Origin: Hemerocallis citrina
Taxonomy: Eukaryota > Streptophyta > Magnoliopsida > Asparagales > Asphodelaceae
NCBI GenBank assembly: GCA_017893485.1
Contig: CM030363.1
Span: 173,564,686-173,628,685 of the forward strand
Direction of reading: 5' to 3'
Length of the DNA: 64,000 nt
Positions 43,613 to 53,599 of the stretch are shown here, one piece after another. Under the pieces are notes generated by a model. The model had not been told where the DNA came from. It worked only from the letters and a program-made list of their open reading frames with translations, and made no database searches. Within the stretch, counting starts at the first letter, position 1. Each line of letters begins with the position of its first letter. A program made the translations under genes and the position numbers.

Positions 43613-46600
43613 TATAGAGTCAAGAACGACCACCGAATGGGACTAAAAATAAGGGCGAAGCTTTCTTGCGGCCATCGCCAGGGCATAGGCCATCTTTTCT
43701 ATCTTCGGGTATCGGAGCTCAGCATCCCGAAGCACCTTGCTGACATAGTAGATGGGCTTCTGAGCCCGGTCTTCTTCCCTCACTAAGACTGCACTGAGGG
43801 TCTGCTCAGAGGCTGCCAGGTAGAGGTAGAGGGGTTCACCAGGGATCGGTTTGCTGAGGAGAGGGGGATTGATGAGGTAAGCCTTGAGCTGATCGAAGGA
43901 CTCCTGTTGCTGCTGCCCCCATTCGAAACCTTTAGCCCCCCTGAGGGCCTTGAAGAAAGGGAGGCATTTCTCCCCGGACTTTGAGAGAAAGCGCCCAATG
44001 GCGGCTAAGCGGCCTGTTAACCTCTGGACTTCTTTGACACTTTTGGGAAGGGCCATGTCTAATATGGCTTTGATTTTCTCCGGGTTTGCTTCAATTCCTC
44101 GTCGGCTAACCATGAAGCCGAGGAACTTCCCTGATGAGACGCCGAACGCACACTTGTTCGGGTTGAGTCTCATATTGTGCTTTCTCAAAACGTCAAACGC
44201 TTCTTGGAGGTCGGTCACATGATCAACGCCTCGGATGCTTTTCACAAGCATGTCGTCAACATACACCTCCATGTTCCGGCCGATCTGAGCCTAAAAAACC
44301 TTGTTGACAAGGCGTTGGTATGTAGCACCTGCATTCTTTAGACCGAACGGCATGACTCTGTAGTAATAGAGGCCTTGGTCGGTCACAAACGAGGTCTTCG
44401 GGATATCCGAAGGGAACATCCGGATCTGATTGTAGCCTGAAAAGGCGTCCATGAAGCTGAGGAGCTCATGTCCCGAGGTTGCATCAATCAGGGTGTCAAT
44501 ACTCGGAAGAGGGAAGGGGTCCTTGGGGCAAGCCTTGTTTAGATCGGTAAAATCAATACAAATCCTCCAAGTCCCATTGGACTTCTTCACCATCACTACA
44601 TTCGACAACCACTCAGGATAGTTTACCTCCTGTATGAACCGGGCCTTCAAGAGCTTGTCCACCTCCTCTTTAATAGCGAGCTGACGCTCAGGGGCGAACT
44701 TGCGCCTCTTCTGCTGAACCAGTTTGGACCCCGGAACAATGCTCAAGTGGTGGACTAGGAGCTCTTCGGAGATCCCGGGCATATCTGTAGCTGACCAAGC
44801 GAAGAGGTCTTCGTTCCTTCGGATGCATTGTACAATGTCTGAGCATAGGGCGGACGGGAGGGTCTTGCTAACAAAGAATTTGCGGGTCGGGTCCTGCTCA
44901 GAGAAGAGCACTTTCTCCAATTCGTCCACCGGCTCGGAGGTCGGCCGAGCAGTGTCTTGGGGGATTTCCAGAGTTTCTAAGGAGAGGACAGGTCCGAGGG
45001 TAGAGGTCATGTAGCACTTTCGGGCCGTTTCCTGATTGCCCCTTACTTCCCCTACTCCGGCCCGAGTGGGAAACTTCATTTTGAGATGGTAGGCAGAAGG
45101 GACGGTTTCAAGGGCGGCTAGGCCGGGCCGGCCCAGAATAACAATGTAGGCTGCTGGGACATTTACGACCATGAAGTCCATCGACTCCGTTCGGGTAGTA
45201 GGAGTTTTGCCAGCGGTTACGTCGAGGGTAATCACCCCTTCAATAGTCACTGGCACTCCCATGAACCCATGGAGCGTGTAACCAGCGGGCTTGAGTCTAT
45301 CTCGGGAGAGCTTTAGGCCTTTGAAAGCGGCGAGAAAGAGGATGTTTACGGAGCTACCATTATCCACTAGGATCCTCTCCACTTTGAAATTCGCCATGTG
45401 AAGGCTAATGACGAGTGCGTCACAATGTGGGGTGCGAACTCCTTCAAGATCTTCGTCGGAGAATGTGACAGGCACTCCGAGGCCTTTGGGAGGAGGGGTG
45501 GTTCGGACCGAGTTGACTTCTCTTATAAATGCCTTCCGAAAGGAGTTTGAGGAGCCCCCCATTGGGCCCCCATGAAAGAGGTGGAGGACTCGCTCTTCCT
45601 CGAAGTCAGGCGTCTCTTCTTGTTCCGGACGCTTGTTAGCCCCCCGAGGTGGGGGAGGAAGTTCGGCTCGGTCCTTTCTTACAAACCTGCTCAGCTGCCC
45701 CCTCTGGAAAAGGGCTTCTATCTCGTTCTTTAAGGCACGACAATCGTTGGTGTCATGCCCGTGGTCCCGGTGATAACGGCACCATTTCTCTTTATCTCTT
45801 TTCTTGGCGGGGGTGTTCATCCTCGGCGCAGGAGATAAGATCCCTTCCTTTTCAACTTCCATCAGAATGGTTGAGACGTTAGTGGTGAGGGGAGTGAACT
45901 TCTCGAATCTGGGGGGAGGTCGGCGCTGGCCGGCATTATCCTTCTGTTGCTTCTTGGCTCCTTCCTCTTCTGTTCCCTTTCTCTTAAACCCGGAGGAAGA
46001 CCCCTCCCAGTTGGGTCGATGCTCGGCCTCTTCGGCCCGGATGTACTTTTCACTGCGAAGGAGGAGGTCAGAGAAGTTCTGGGGAGGCTTCTTGGCGAGG
46101 GAGGAGCGGAGGTTGGAATTGAGGACATTAGATTGAAATGCTGCCGCAGTGACTGACTGGTCGAGGGATGCTATGGACTTGGCTTCAGCTATGAACCACT
46201 TCACATAGTCTCTCAGCTTCTCGCCCTTTTTCTGGTGGAGGTGCAGTAGCGAGATGCTGGTCTTCTCAGCTCTTCGACTGCTTACGAAATGGGTGACGAA
46301 AAGGGTCTCGAACTGCTCGAAGGAGAAAATTGAGGAGGGGGCAAGGCGAGAGTACCATTCTCGAGCTGGGCCCTTGAGAGTTGCGGGGAAGGTTTTGTAG
46401 AGGAGGGCATCGGAAGCTTGATGGAGGAGCATCAGGGTCTTAAAGCTTTCGATGTGATCAACGGGGTCAGTTTCCCCGGAGTAAATCTCAAATTGGGGAG
46501 GTTTGAAACTGATTGGCACAGGTGCCTCCATTATGGTTTGGGAGAAAGGGGGTCTGCTAGGACGTAGGGTCCTCCCCCTAAGTTCTTCTTCTCGGTCTAA

Positions 46601-47407
46601 CTGGCCCAGGCGCCTCTCCATCTCATGAAGACGGCGGTACACAGTGTCATCCCTCCGACGGTAATCAGCCGAGCCTCTAGACTCGTCTTCGTACGAGGGA
46701 GAGCGAGGGCTACGGCGGCGGTAACTCCGGGAGCGACGAGGACTTGGGGTACGCCGGGAGTTGCTAGGAGCGGGATGAGGAGATGGGGATCGTCGGCGAG
46801 GGCTTCGGACCGGAGGAGGAGAGGGGATCTTGGGGGCATTGTTGTTGGGACGGAGATTGAGGGCTTGTAGGATGGTCGCTTGGAACTGCTGGAACTCGGC
46901 ACGGATGATGGGTGCCTCCTCGTTCCTAGGCTGCTGCCGACCTGTAGGGGAGTGTGGCCTTCTTCGGTAATGCTCGGGGGATTCTTTCTGCCCTCTTCGG
47001 ATGGGGGACCTTCTGTATTCTCGGTGGCGCGGAGACCGCTCATCCGGACGGCGCTGGCGGGAGGTTCCCTCTCGGGCCCGCTTTTCATCCAGATGACGGT
47101 GAAGATCATCTTCCTTCTGTCGATTGAGGGCGGTATTGTGGAGAGCAGAGGCTCGGGGATGATGGGAGGCCATAGAGTCCGAAGAGGCATTGTGGATGGA
47201 GACGCGGTCCTGGTGAAGAGGTTGTTTCTGAGGGTTAGGACCCTTGGGAGGTGGCTGATTTGGAGGAGGAAGGTCCTGTTGGAGCAGGTCTTCCGCTGGT
47301 GGAGGAAGTTGTCCTTGCTGTTGGATAGGCTGGATGGGAACTTCTTGCTGCTAATCGGGGTTGGGCCCTCTGTTAGACCCTCTCGATCTGATTTTCCTAG
47401 GAGGCAT
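43613..47407 (-). pseudogene. Element A gag-pol, 5' part: gag, protease, RT, partial RNase H
   Basis: On the minus strand the ATG at 47407 (MPPRKIRSRG) opens the same polyprotein as in B. Gag (REWYSRLAPSS), knuckle (CRYHRDHGHDTNDC), protease (VDNGSS, about 45360) and RT with YVDDM (about 44262) are present. Stops occur near 47355, 44282 and 43640; each replaces Gln (CAG to TAG). After SHSVVVL the frame jumps to sequence that in B lies about 225 residues further on, so the end of RNase H and all of the archaeal-type RNase H are deleted. Element B then inserted right at this scar. Confidence 0.92.
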
Positions 47408-47460
47408 GGCTGGAGAAGATCTGTTCACAGGGAAGAGGAGATGTTTCTATTCGTTAGTTT

Positions 47461-47478
47461 CCCACAGACGGCGCCAAT
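47461..47478 (-). other. Primer binding site of element A
   Basis: The minus strand reads TTGGCGCCGTCTGTGGG beside the 5' LTR, identical to element B. Confidence 0.8.
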
Positions 47479-47479
47479 C

Positions 47480-48077
47480 TGTTGCCGCTAAATTTGGTGT
47501 GGGGGCAAACAAATAGTATTTGTGGATTCTTAGGGAAACTGAATAGTAAACCTGTATACCTGTTCCGCCGGAGTTTGACCGCTGACTCCCGCCGTTCACC
47601 TGCAAAGAAGTGCGAGACACCGGGGTTGATCCCGGCGACGCACCATCCGACGCTCAAGTCAGTAACCAGAAATGATTATGAGAGAGCGTAAAAACTGGCA
47701 AAAGATTGATTACCTCTTAATGGAGATGGATGGGGGGTATTTATAGGCGTCTAAGGGGATCAAATTAGGCATGTAATTCCTGTGTATAGATAAGGAATGT
47801 AATCCCTAATTCCCAATGAAAGGATAGATATGAATCAGGGCCGTTGATTAATATTAATCAGAAACCCTAATTCTATCCCGCTGGACCGGGTTTGTTGCGA
47901 GTTGAGACCCGCACCCAGTTGAGGTGGATCCGTTCGTGGGTTAATGGTTCTTTGGGGAGGAGAGCCAGTACCCACTCCAGACCCGTTTGTAGGTGAAATT
48001 ACCTTTTTACCCCTGGGCTTCAGGATTCGTGCCCAATTTGGACGGTCTCGATTAAACCCCCATTTTTAGCCACATCA
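47480..48077 (-). repeat. Element A 5' LTR
   Basis: Partner of 19615-20210 with 17 substitutions and 2 single-base indels counted by hand. TATAAATACC on the minus strand at 47737-47746. Flanked by ATGTC at 48078-48082. Confidence 0.92.
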
Positions 48078-48082
48078 ATGTC

Positions 48083-48421
48083 ACTCGCACCTTTATGGAT
48101 GACCCCTTTAGTTTTGGGGGTTAGGGATCATCTCTAGCCTCATGTGTTACAGGTTGTTGCTTAGAGCTTGGAGGTTTGGATGTTTGAGATAAATTGATGT
48201 AATAGAGATTTTGTGTAATATTTATAAAGGAAAGTGTTGTAAGGAAAGAAATTTGTAATTCAAGGTGTTTTGTATTCCGCTGTGCTTGTAAACAATTGAT
48301 GTAATAAAAAGTTTTAACTTTTCCTGTATTTGGTTGCTATGTTTACGATTACATTGAAGTTGATGCTGGGAATTGTGCTACGTATTTCTAAGATATTATA
48401 TTGGAAATTCGGGGCGCTACA
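48083..48421 (+). repeat. Right 3.6-kb LTR, second part
   Basis: Continues 16350-19614 after the element A insertion (ACTCGCACC onward) and ends GGGGCGCTACA. Six substitutions separate it from the matching end of the left LTR. Confidence 0.9.
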
Positions 48422-48896
48422 CAAAGTCCATTGTGCCAGTTACGGCCTCTCCATCAATTGGCAGACCCGTTATTACAGCAACATCTTGTAGTGTCATTGT
48501 CGTCTCGCCGACTGACAAGTGAAAACTATGCGTCTCGGGGTGTCATCTCTCAAGAAGAGCTGTGAATAAGGGTCGGTCAGCCTTAATGGATCTCATCAAC
48601 CCTATGCCATATAGGCCACATTGCTGTAATATCTCATGTATAAGGGGATACATCTCTAACGTGTCGTGCCCCCTAAAATTACACTCCGAAGAGTTTCCTT
48701 CCCAAACGGCTTTTGATCGATGCTGGCTTTGTAGAGTCAGAAGCTTTGGGTCGATCGGACCGGGAACCACCGGAGGAACATATGAAGAAGAAGATGGTCC
48801 CGGCTAACTAGATGGAGAGGAAGGTCCAGGTTGATTTGGAGGAGGAGGAGGCGGGCCCATTTGAGTTGCCGGAGAAGAAGAAGTACCGACCTCAAC
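48422..48896 (-). pseudogene. PMD gene, N-terminal part of main exon
   Basis: The exon begins after a TTGTATAG acceptor with a Pro/Ser-rich linker, then PMD-family motifs: LIHEILQQCGLYGIG, LFTALLER, THSFHLSVGETTMTLQDV and GLPIDGEAVTG. A TAG lies in the linker and a TGA after LLER, where the family usually has Trp. With one copy of the target duplication removed, the frame continues directly into 11235 and below. Confidence 0.83.
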
Positions 48897-48989
48897 CTAT
48901 ACAAAAAAAAATTTAAATTCAACATATATATTTATAATTTTTCTTGATGTTAAAATTAAACATACAAAATTAATGTCAAATCTTCTTAC

Positions 48990-49118
48990 ATTGGTTCGTC
49001 TCTGTCTACCAAGGTGCGTTCTTTTGAGAGGTTGTCCGTGACTTGTTCGTGGACCTTCCCGAGTAGATGGAGGTCTACTACTACTCCCTTCTTCGGAATT
49101 ACCCATTATCCGTGTCAT
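48990..49118 (-). pseudogene. PMD gene, first exon
   Basis: A 43-codon frame (MTRIMGNSEEGSSSRPPS) ends at a GTAAGA donor in phase 0, matching the phase of the next exon. Pro/Ser/Arg-rich heads are usual for transposon-carried PMD proteins. Start may be the second Met (49106). Confidence 0.55.
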
Positions 49119-49839
49119 ATCCTATATCAAATTGAATTCTACATGTTAGATAATATATGTTAACAAAATTAACTTAAAATTGTTATAAATTACTTATACA
49201 AAGTCCCTTCCTTCTACATTCCTATTACTCAAAATTTAACTTAACAATGTCTAATTTCTAACATTGAAATATCATACATTATTACTCAAAATGTAAAAAT
49301 GTCTAATTTCCAACAATTAATTTCGAATAGAGTACAACTTCTACACCCAACCTATCAGAAGCCTCGACCCAAAATCACACCATTGCAAATCAAACCCTAG
49401 ACCCAAAATCACACCATTGCAAATCACACTATTTCGAATAGAGTACAACTTCCAGCAATTAATTTCTAATTTCCAACATTGCAAATCAAACCCTATACCC
49501 AAAATCACAAAAATTATATAGCATAAATAACGAAGACTTATAAACGATTGTAAGGTGGAAGTAAGAAGTCAACAACAAGCACCACGAGCCTCTCCTTTCG
49601 ACAATTTGGGGGAAACCCTTTATGGGTTAAATAGGCGATTTTTTGGGGAAATTGTATACTCAGATGAGTGTTTTGGGAGTGAAGAAGAGATTCGACCGAA
49701 AATTTCGAGAGATTGGGATGCTTATAGGGCAGAATCGAAGACTAGGGTTTGGGGGTTTGGGTTAAAATTGCTGGATTTAGAAAATCGGAGATAGGAAAAG
49801 TGAGATGAGTGTGAGATAGCGAGCTTTAATTAATAAAAT
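49119..49839. other. MULE interior, promoter side of PMD gene
   Basis: AT-rich sequence with short internal repeats (AAATCACACCATTGCAAATC near 49373-49425). One 79-codon plus-strand frame at 49555 has no recognisable features and I do not call it. Confidence 0.5.
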
Positions 49840-50347
49840 CCCAAACGACACGCGTAAACCCGGTTAACGCGCCTAGTATAAAGAGGCACGTTAACTGAGT
49901 TAACGTGTGTGAGTATCTCAAAATTTTCGAAAGTTTCAACTTTCTGGAAAATTTGAAATCTCAACAGTCGTTAACTCAGTTAACGGCCTTGGTAAAAAGT
50001 GGCATGTTAACTAAGTTAACGTATGTGAGTATCTCAAATTTCCAACACATTACTCGGGGTCTTTTGCCTACATCCCTATTGTCCACCTATCACACTAACC
50101 CCGTTAGCGCGTGTGGTTTAAACAGGCACGCTAACGGAGTTAGCGTGTCTATAAATTGGTGATTTTTTTGCAAACACCCTGCTTAGGGAAAAAGTGTTAT
50201 CCCCTAACCCACGCTAACGGGGTTAACGCTAGGGAAACTACTAGACTCGTTAACCCCGTTAGCGATAGGGAGTTTTTGGTATTAAATTTTCAAATAGGGA
50301 TAGTTTCGTACATACTTAGAAAAGGGGGATAGTTTGGTAAAAAATTC
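49840..50347. repeat. MULE right terminal inverted repeat with palindrome pairs
   Basis: Inverse of 7086-7450 with an extra segment. Eight palindromes of the CGTTAACCCCGTTAGCG type lie at about 49857, 49887, 49973, 50004, 50095, 50128, 50211 and 50250. They form four pairs 30-39 bp apart. Confidence 0.85.
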
Positions 50348-50356
50348 TTTAGAATC

Positions 50357-50425
50357 CTAATTGAATACACTAGGATTTTCACATTCTTTTAAATTCTTTT
50401 CAAATTCCAATCCAATACACCCCTG
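50357..50425. mobile_element. PIF/Harbinger-like element, right terminus
   Basis: Ends CCAATCCAATACACCCCTG, the inverse of the left terminus at 5210. It resumes directly after the MULE target duplication. Confidence 0.6.
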
Positions 50426-50475
50426 TACATGTCCAACACACGTATCTATTAAAGGAGGTTTGATCTGATAAATGG

Positions 50476-51237
50476 GAATTAATTTTTTTATAAGACACTT
50501 TTTGAAAATATTTGCAGAAAGAGAACAGTTGCCCAAGTATTTGCGCTCATGGACTCAACAACTAAACTCGCCGTTCCCAATGGCGAGTTTAGTTGTTTCA
50601 TCCTCGCTATTGGAAAACAATGTATTTAGTGCTGATTTTTAGTTGAAAATGTTCAAAGAAGACTCGTTGTTCCCAACGATGAGGACATTTATACTAGACT
50701 CGCTGTTGGGAACAACGAGTTTAGTACAAAATTTTCAAAGAAGACTCGCTGTTCCCAACGGAGAGGACATTTACACTAGACTTGATGTTGGGAACGGCGA
50801 GGATATAGGAAATTTTACAAAGAGTGAAACATTCTGTTGGACTTAGTGGATTTTCAAAAAAAAATTCTAAAAAAAAAAACTCCATAGAATTTTTTTTTGA
50901 ACTAAACTCGTCATTCCCAACAGCGAGTCTAGTGTAAATGCCATTGCATTTGGGAACAACGAGCCTTCTTTAAAAATTTTGAACTAAATTCGCTGTTCCC
51001 TAACAGCGAGTCTAGTATAAATGTCCTCGCCATTGGGAACAGCGAGTCGTCTTTGAAAATTTTGAACTAAAAATAGCACTAAACACACTATTTTCCAATG
51101 ACAATGATGAAACAACTAAACTCGCCGTTGGGAACGGTGAGTTTAGTTGTTGAATCCATGAGTACAAATACTTGGCCAACTGTCATCTTTCTACAAATAT
51201 TTTCGAAAAGTGTCTTCTAAAAAAAAAAAATTAATTC
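50476..51237. mobile_element. Foldback MULE (762 bp)
   Basis: Two arms of about 380 bp are inverse copies of each other, with a short A/T spacer near 50860-50880. Ends are GAATTAATTTTTTT. A perfect 9-bp duplication GATAAATGG flanks it (50467-50475, 51238-51246). Inside each arm are smaller palindromes of the type ACTCGCTGTTCCCAACAGCG. No coding sequence. Confidence 0.9.
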
Positions 51238-51246
51238 GATAAATGG

Positions 51247-52009
51247 AGCTATAAGTTACCTGATTAAGAACTCGAGTCAACACTACTCACTTTGCAATTT
51301 GCATCCTCTATCAAAATGCAATTTAGTAAACAAAGACTTCGGAAGTCAACAAGTCATAATCAAATCAAATGTTTAGCGATGTAGTCTTTTTTTTTCCCTC
51401 CCCTCTTCAATAATTGTATATTATTTAGAGGAGGTCTATGAAGACTTGTCATCATCAATAATTCTAGTCTTTTTCTCTTTTTTAGGAATAAAATTTCAAT
51501 TAAATCTATATATGTGAACCTACCTCCTAACTATTTGGTTTGGAAAGACATCAAAAAGTAAAATATCTCTCTAAATAATCTTTATTAATTTGGATTTTTT
51601 CTACATGGCTCAGTAACAAATATTTTGATTTCTTATGACTCACTTACAAATCACTATTTTCATACGGGCTCATTCAGAGGACTCCAAAAGTTATTATCAG
51701 AATCTCAAATTGCCATGTCATGGAAATATTGATGTATTGAACCATCTTTCAAGAGTTTTTTTTTAAAGTGGATCAAGAGTTTATTCTCTCAAAATAGTCT
51801 TTTTTGTTATTGTGCTCATATATTTTTTTGGGATCATTCTACTTTAAGAAATTTCTCGAAAGTTTGTTTATTACATATAATTTTTATGACGTTGCAATTA
51901 AAGTTTTAACTAATCATTATTGTACTTAGTTCAGGAAGTTATATGAAAATAGTGATTCACGGGTGAGTTATTTGAATTAGATGGCTGCGAGTTGTATGGA
52001 AAACACCCT
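51247..52009. other. AT-rich intergenic sequence
   Basis: No coding region, repeat structure or recognisable regulatory site was found. Confidence 0.5.
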
Positions 52010-52012
52010 TTA

Positions 52013-52826
52013 GAGCATCCACAATCGTTTTCTATATCTCCCATTTTGCCATATTATAGCAAACGATGCGCTGCAATAGTTTCTCATTTTTCCATTTTTT
52101 GGCAAACGTTCTATTCTCATTTCTCAAATATGAGAAACGAAATGAACTTTCTCAAATTATAAAGGACGGGGTATGATACCCCGTCTCTCCGATTCAATAA
52201 TTTTTTAATCGATTCAGACGAAAGATCATATACCGTCTCAATAATTTTCATTTTTTTTAAAAAAATAGGTCGGACGGGGATACATACCCCGTCTCTCCAA
52301 ATAAAAAATAATTTTTTTTTAGTAATCCCTCAGACGGGGAATGATACCCCGGCCGGGGTATCAAACCCCGTCTCTCCTTTTTTTTTAATTTGTTTTTTTT
52401 TTTATTATTTTTAAAATAAATGAACAGCCAGGATTGGGTGATTAGAAAAAAAAAAAAAAAAAAACCAAATAGTGGGACGGGGATACATACCCCGGACGGG
52501 GTATGATACCCCGTCGATGAAAAAGCATCCACAGTGTCTCATTAATGCTAATTGGGTATAATTAGGAGTAGTTATTAGGTTTAGTTAGTATATTAATTAG
52601 GTTTAGTTATTATTATATTATTTAATTTAGTTAATTAATATAGTTTAATAGTTAATAAATAATTAACTTTTTTTAATTTATTTGAAACGATGAGACGGTA
52701 TATCATATACCGTCGCTCTAAAAAATGAGAAACAATTTAGCAAACGACGACTGCAGCGATCGATTGTATTAGCTATTACTGTAGCTGCCATTTTATAGCA
52801 TATGAGAAAAATGACTGTGGATGCTC
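52013..52826. mobile_element. Tourist/Harbinger-type MITE with internal palindromes
   Basis: Terminal repeats GAGCATCCACA and inverse TGTGGATGCTC, with a 3-bp TTA duplication on both sides (52010-52012, 52827-52829). The interior holds repeated palindromes of the CGGGGTATGATACCCCG type near 52165-52515 and a late variant near 52690. Confidence 0.72.
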
Positions 52827-52914
52827 TTATCTTTGAGAGGACCTTGAATGATTTCTATAGAAAGGTGTAGGGCCCTTAAGGAATCTGCACTTAAGGAATC
52901 TGCATTTGTCCAAC

Positions 52915-53507
52915 AGCTCATCTGTAGTCGTTGTGAGCCATTTTTTGGGTATTTGGCAAATGGAAATAGAAAATTTGAGTCGGCGCTGTAGTCGTCGAAA
53001 GTTAAAATTTGGTCAGACGAAGAATTATCTTTCGTCTCAAAAATTTTATAAAAAAAAACAAGAATTTTTTTTTTGCCTGAATTGAAGCACAAAAGGACAA
53101 AAAAGGGGGGGGGGGAAGTATTATCTACCGTCCCAACACTTTTGTCTTATTCAAAATTGTTAGGAACGGTAGATTATCTACCGTCCGACTCTTTTTGTCA
53201 ATTTTTTTTAATTGTTTGGGACGGCACTTTATCTTTCGTCTGACCACTTTTGAGTCTGTGATGGTAAATAATGTATCGTCCGATAAAAAAAAAATTTAAG
53301 CGACAGAAGATAATCTATCGTCCGATCGAAGAGACGGTAAATCATCTTTCGTCAGCTATATTTTGGTAATTGCCATTTCGATTGCCAAATATAGCCGACT
53401 ACTGTAGCGATCAAACCCAAATTTTGGATAAATAGCCAACGACTACAACGCTTTTTTTTTCCAAATTTTGGAAAATTTGGATATATGGCAAATGAGTACA
53501 GATGCTC
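52915..53507. mobile_element. Second MITE with related palindrome array
   Basis: The right end is the inverse of GAGCATCTGTACTCATTTG, the left end similar (CTCATCTGTAGTCGTTG). TTA follows on the right. The interior holds several GGTAGATTATCTACC-like palindromes (about 53120-53350). The left border is approximate. Confidence 0.55.
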
Positions 53508-53599
53508 TTAGCCTCCACTTTCGGGTATTAGTGACATGGCAAAATGTAACAAGAATCTCGAAATACTCTATTAAAAAAAAAGTCTCGGCCCTCTGCTTC

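Larger units (their letters stand above)
19615..48077 (-). mobile_element. Element A: Tat-like Ty3/gypsy retrotransposon, minus strand
   Basis: LTRs at 19615-20210 and 47480-48077 begin TGATGTGG and end GGCAACA on the minus strand. A 5-bp duplication ATGTC (19610-19614, 48078-48082) flanks them. The left LTR of the host element has this sequence once (14528-14532). On the minus strand the order is primer site, gag-pol, 113-bp repeats, antisense gene, polypurine tract. Element B (28374-43607) lies within pol. The LTRs differ by about 17 substitutions and 2 indels (about 2.9%). Without B, the element is about 13.2 kb. Confidence 0.92.
11241..48421 (+). mobile_element. Gypsy-type element with 3.6-kb LTRs and deleted interior
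   Basis: The LTRs start TGTAGTACCCC (16350 copy) and end GGGGCGCTACA, forming near-perfect inverse ends. The flanks CAAGG (11236-11240) and CAAAG (48422-48426) are a slightly decayed 5-bp duplication. The interior (14872-16349) holds only a primer site and a broken gag, as in large retrotransposon derivatives that depend on other elements. The right LTR is split by element A. Orientation follows the primer site and gag. Confidence 0.85.
7086..50347 (+). mobile_element. MULE carrying a plant mobile domain gene, with nested insertions
   Basis: The element starts GAATTTTTTTACCAAAC at 7086 and ends with the matching inverse GTTTGGTAAAAAATTC at 50347. It is flanked by a perfect 9-bp duplication TTTAGAATC (7077-7085 and 50348-50356), the Mutator-superfamily signature. 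It carries a decayed MULE transposase gene on the plus strand and a PMD gene on the minus strand. About 37 kb of the span is later retrotransposon insertion (11241-48421), so the original element was about 6 kb. Confidence 0.87.

Noticed and set aside
44724..47491. Several plus-strand frames of 70-200 codons
   Set aside because: They are the opposite strand of the gag-pol gene of element A and follow its codon pattern.
49555..49794. A 79-codon plus-strand frame in the MULE interior
   Set aside because: No family signature, and it lies in promoter-side sequence of the PMD gene.
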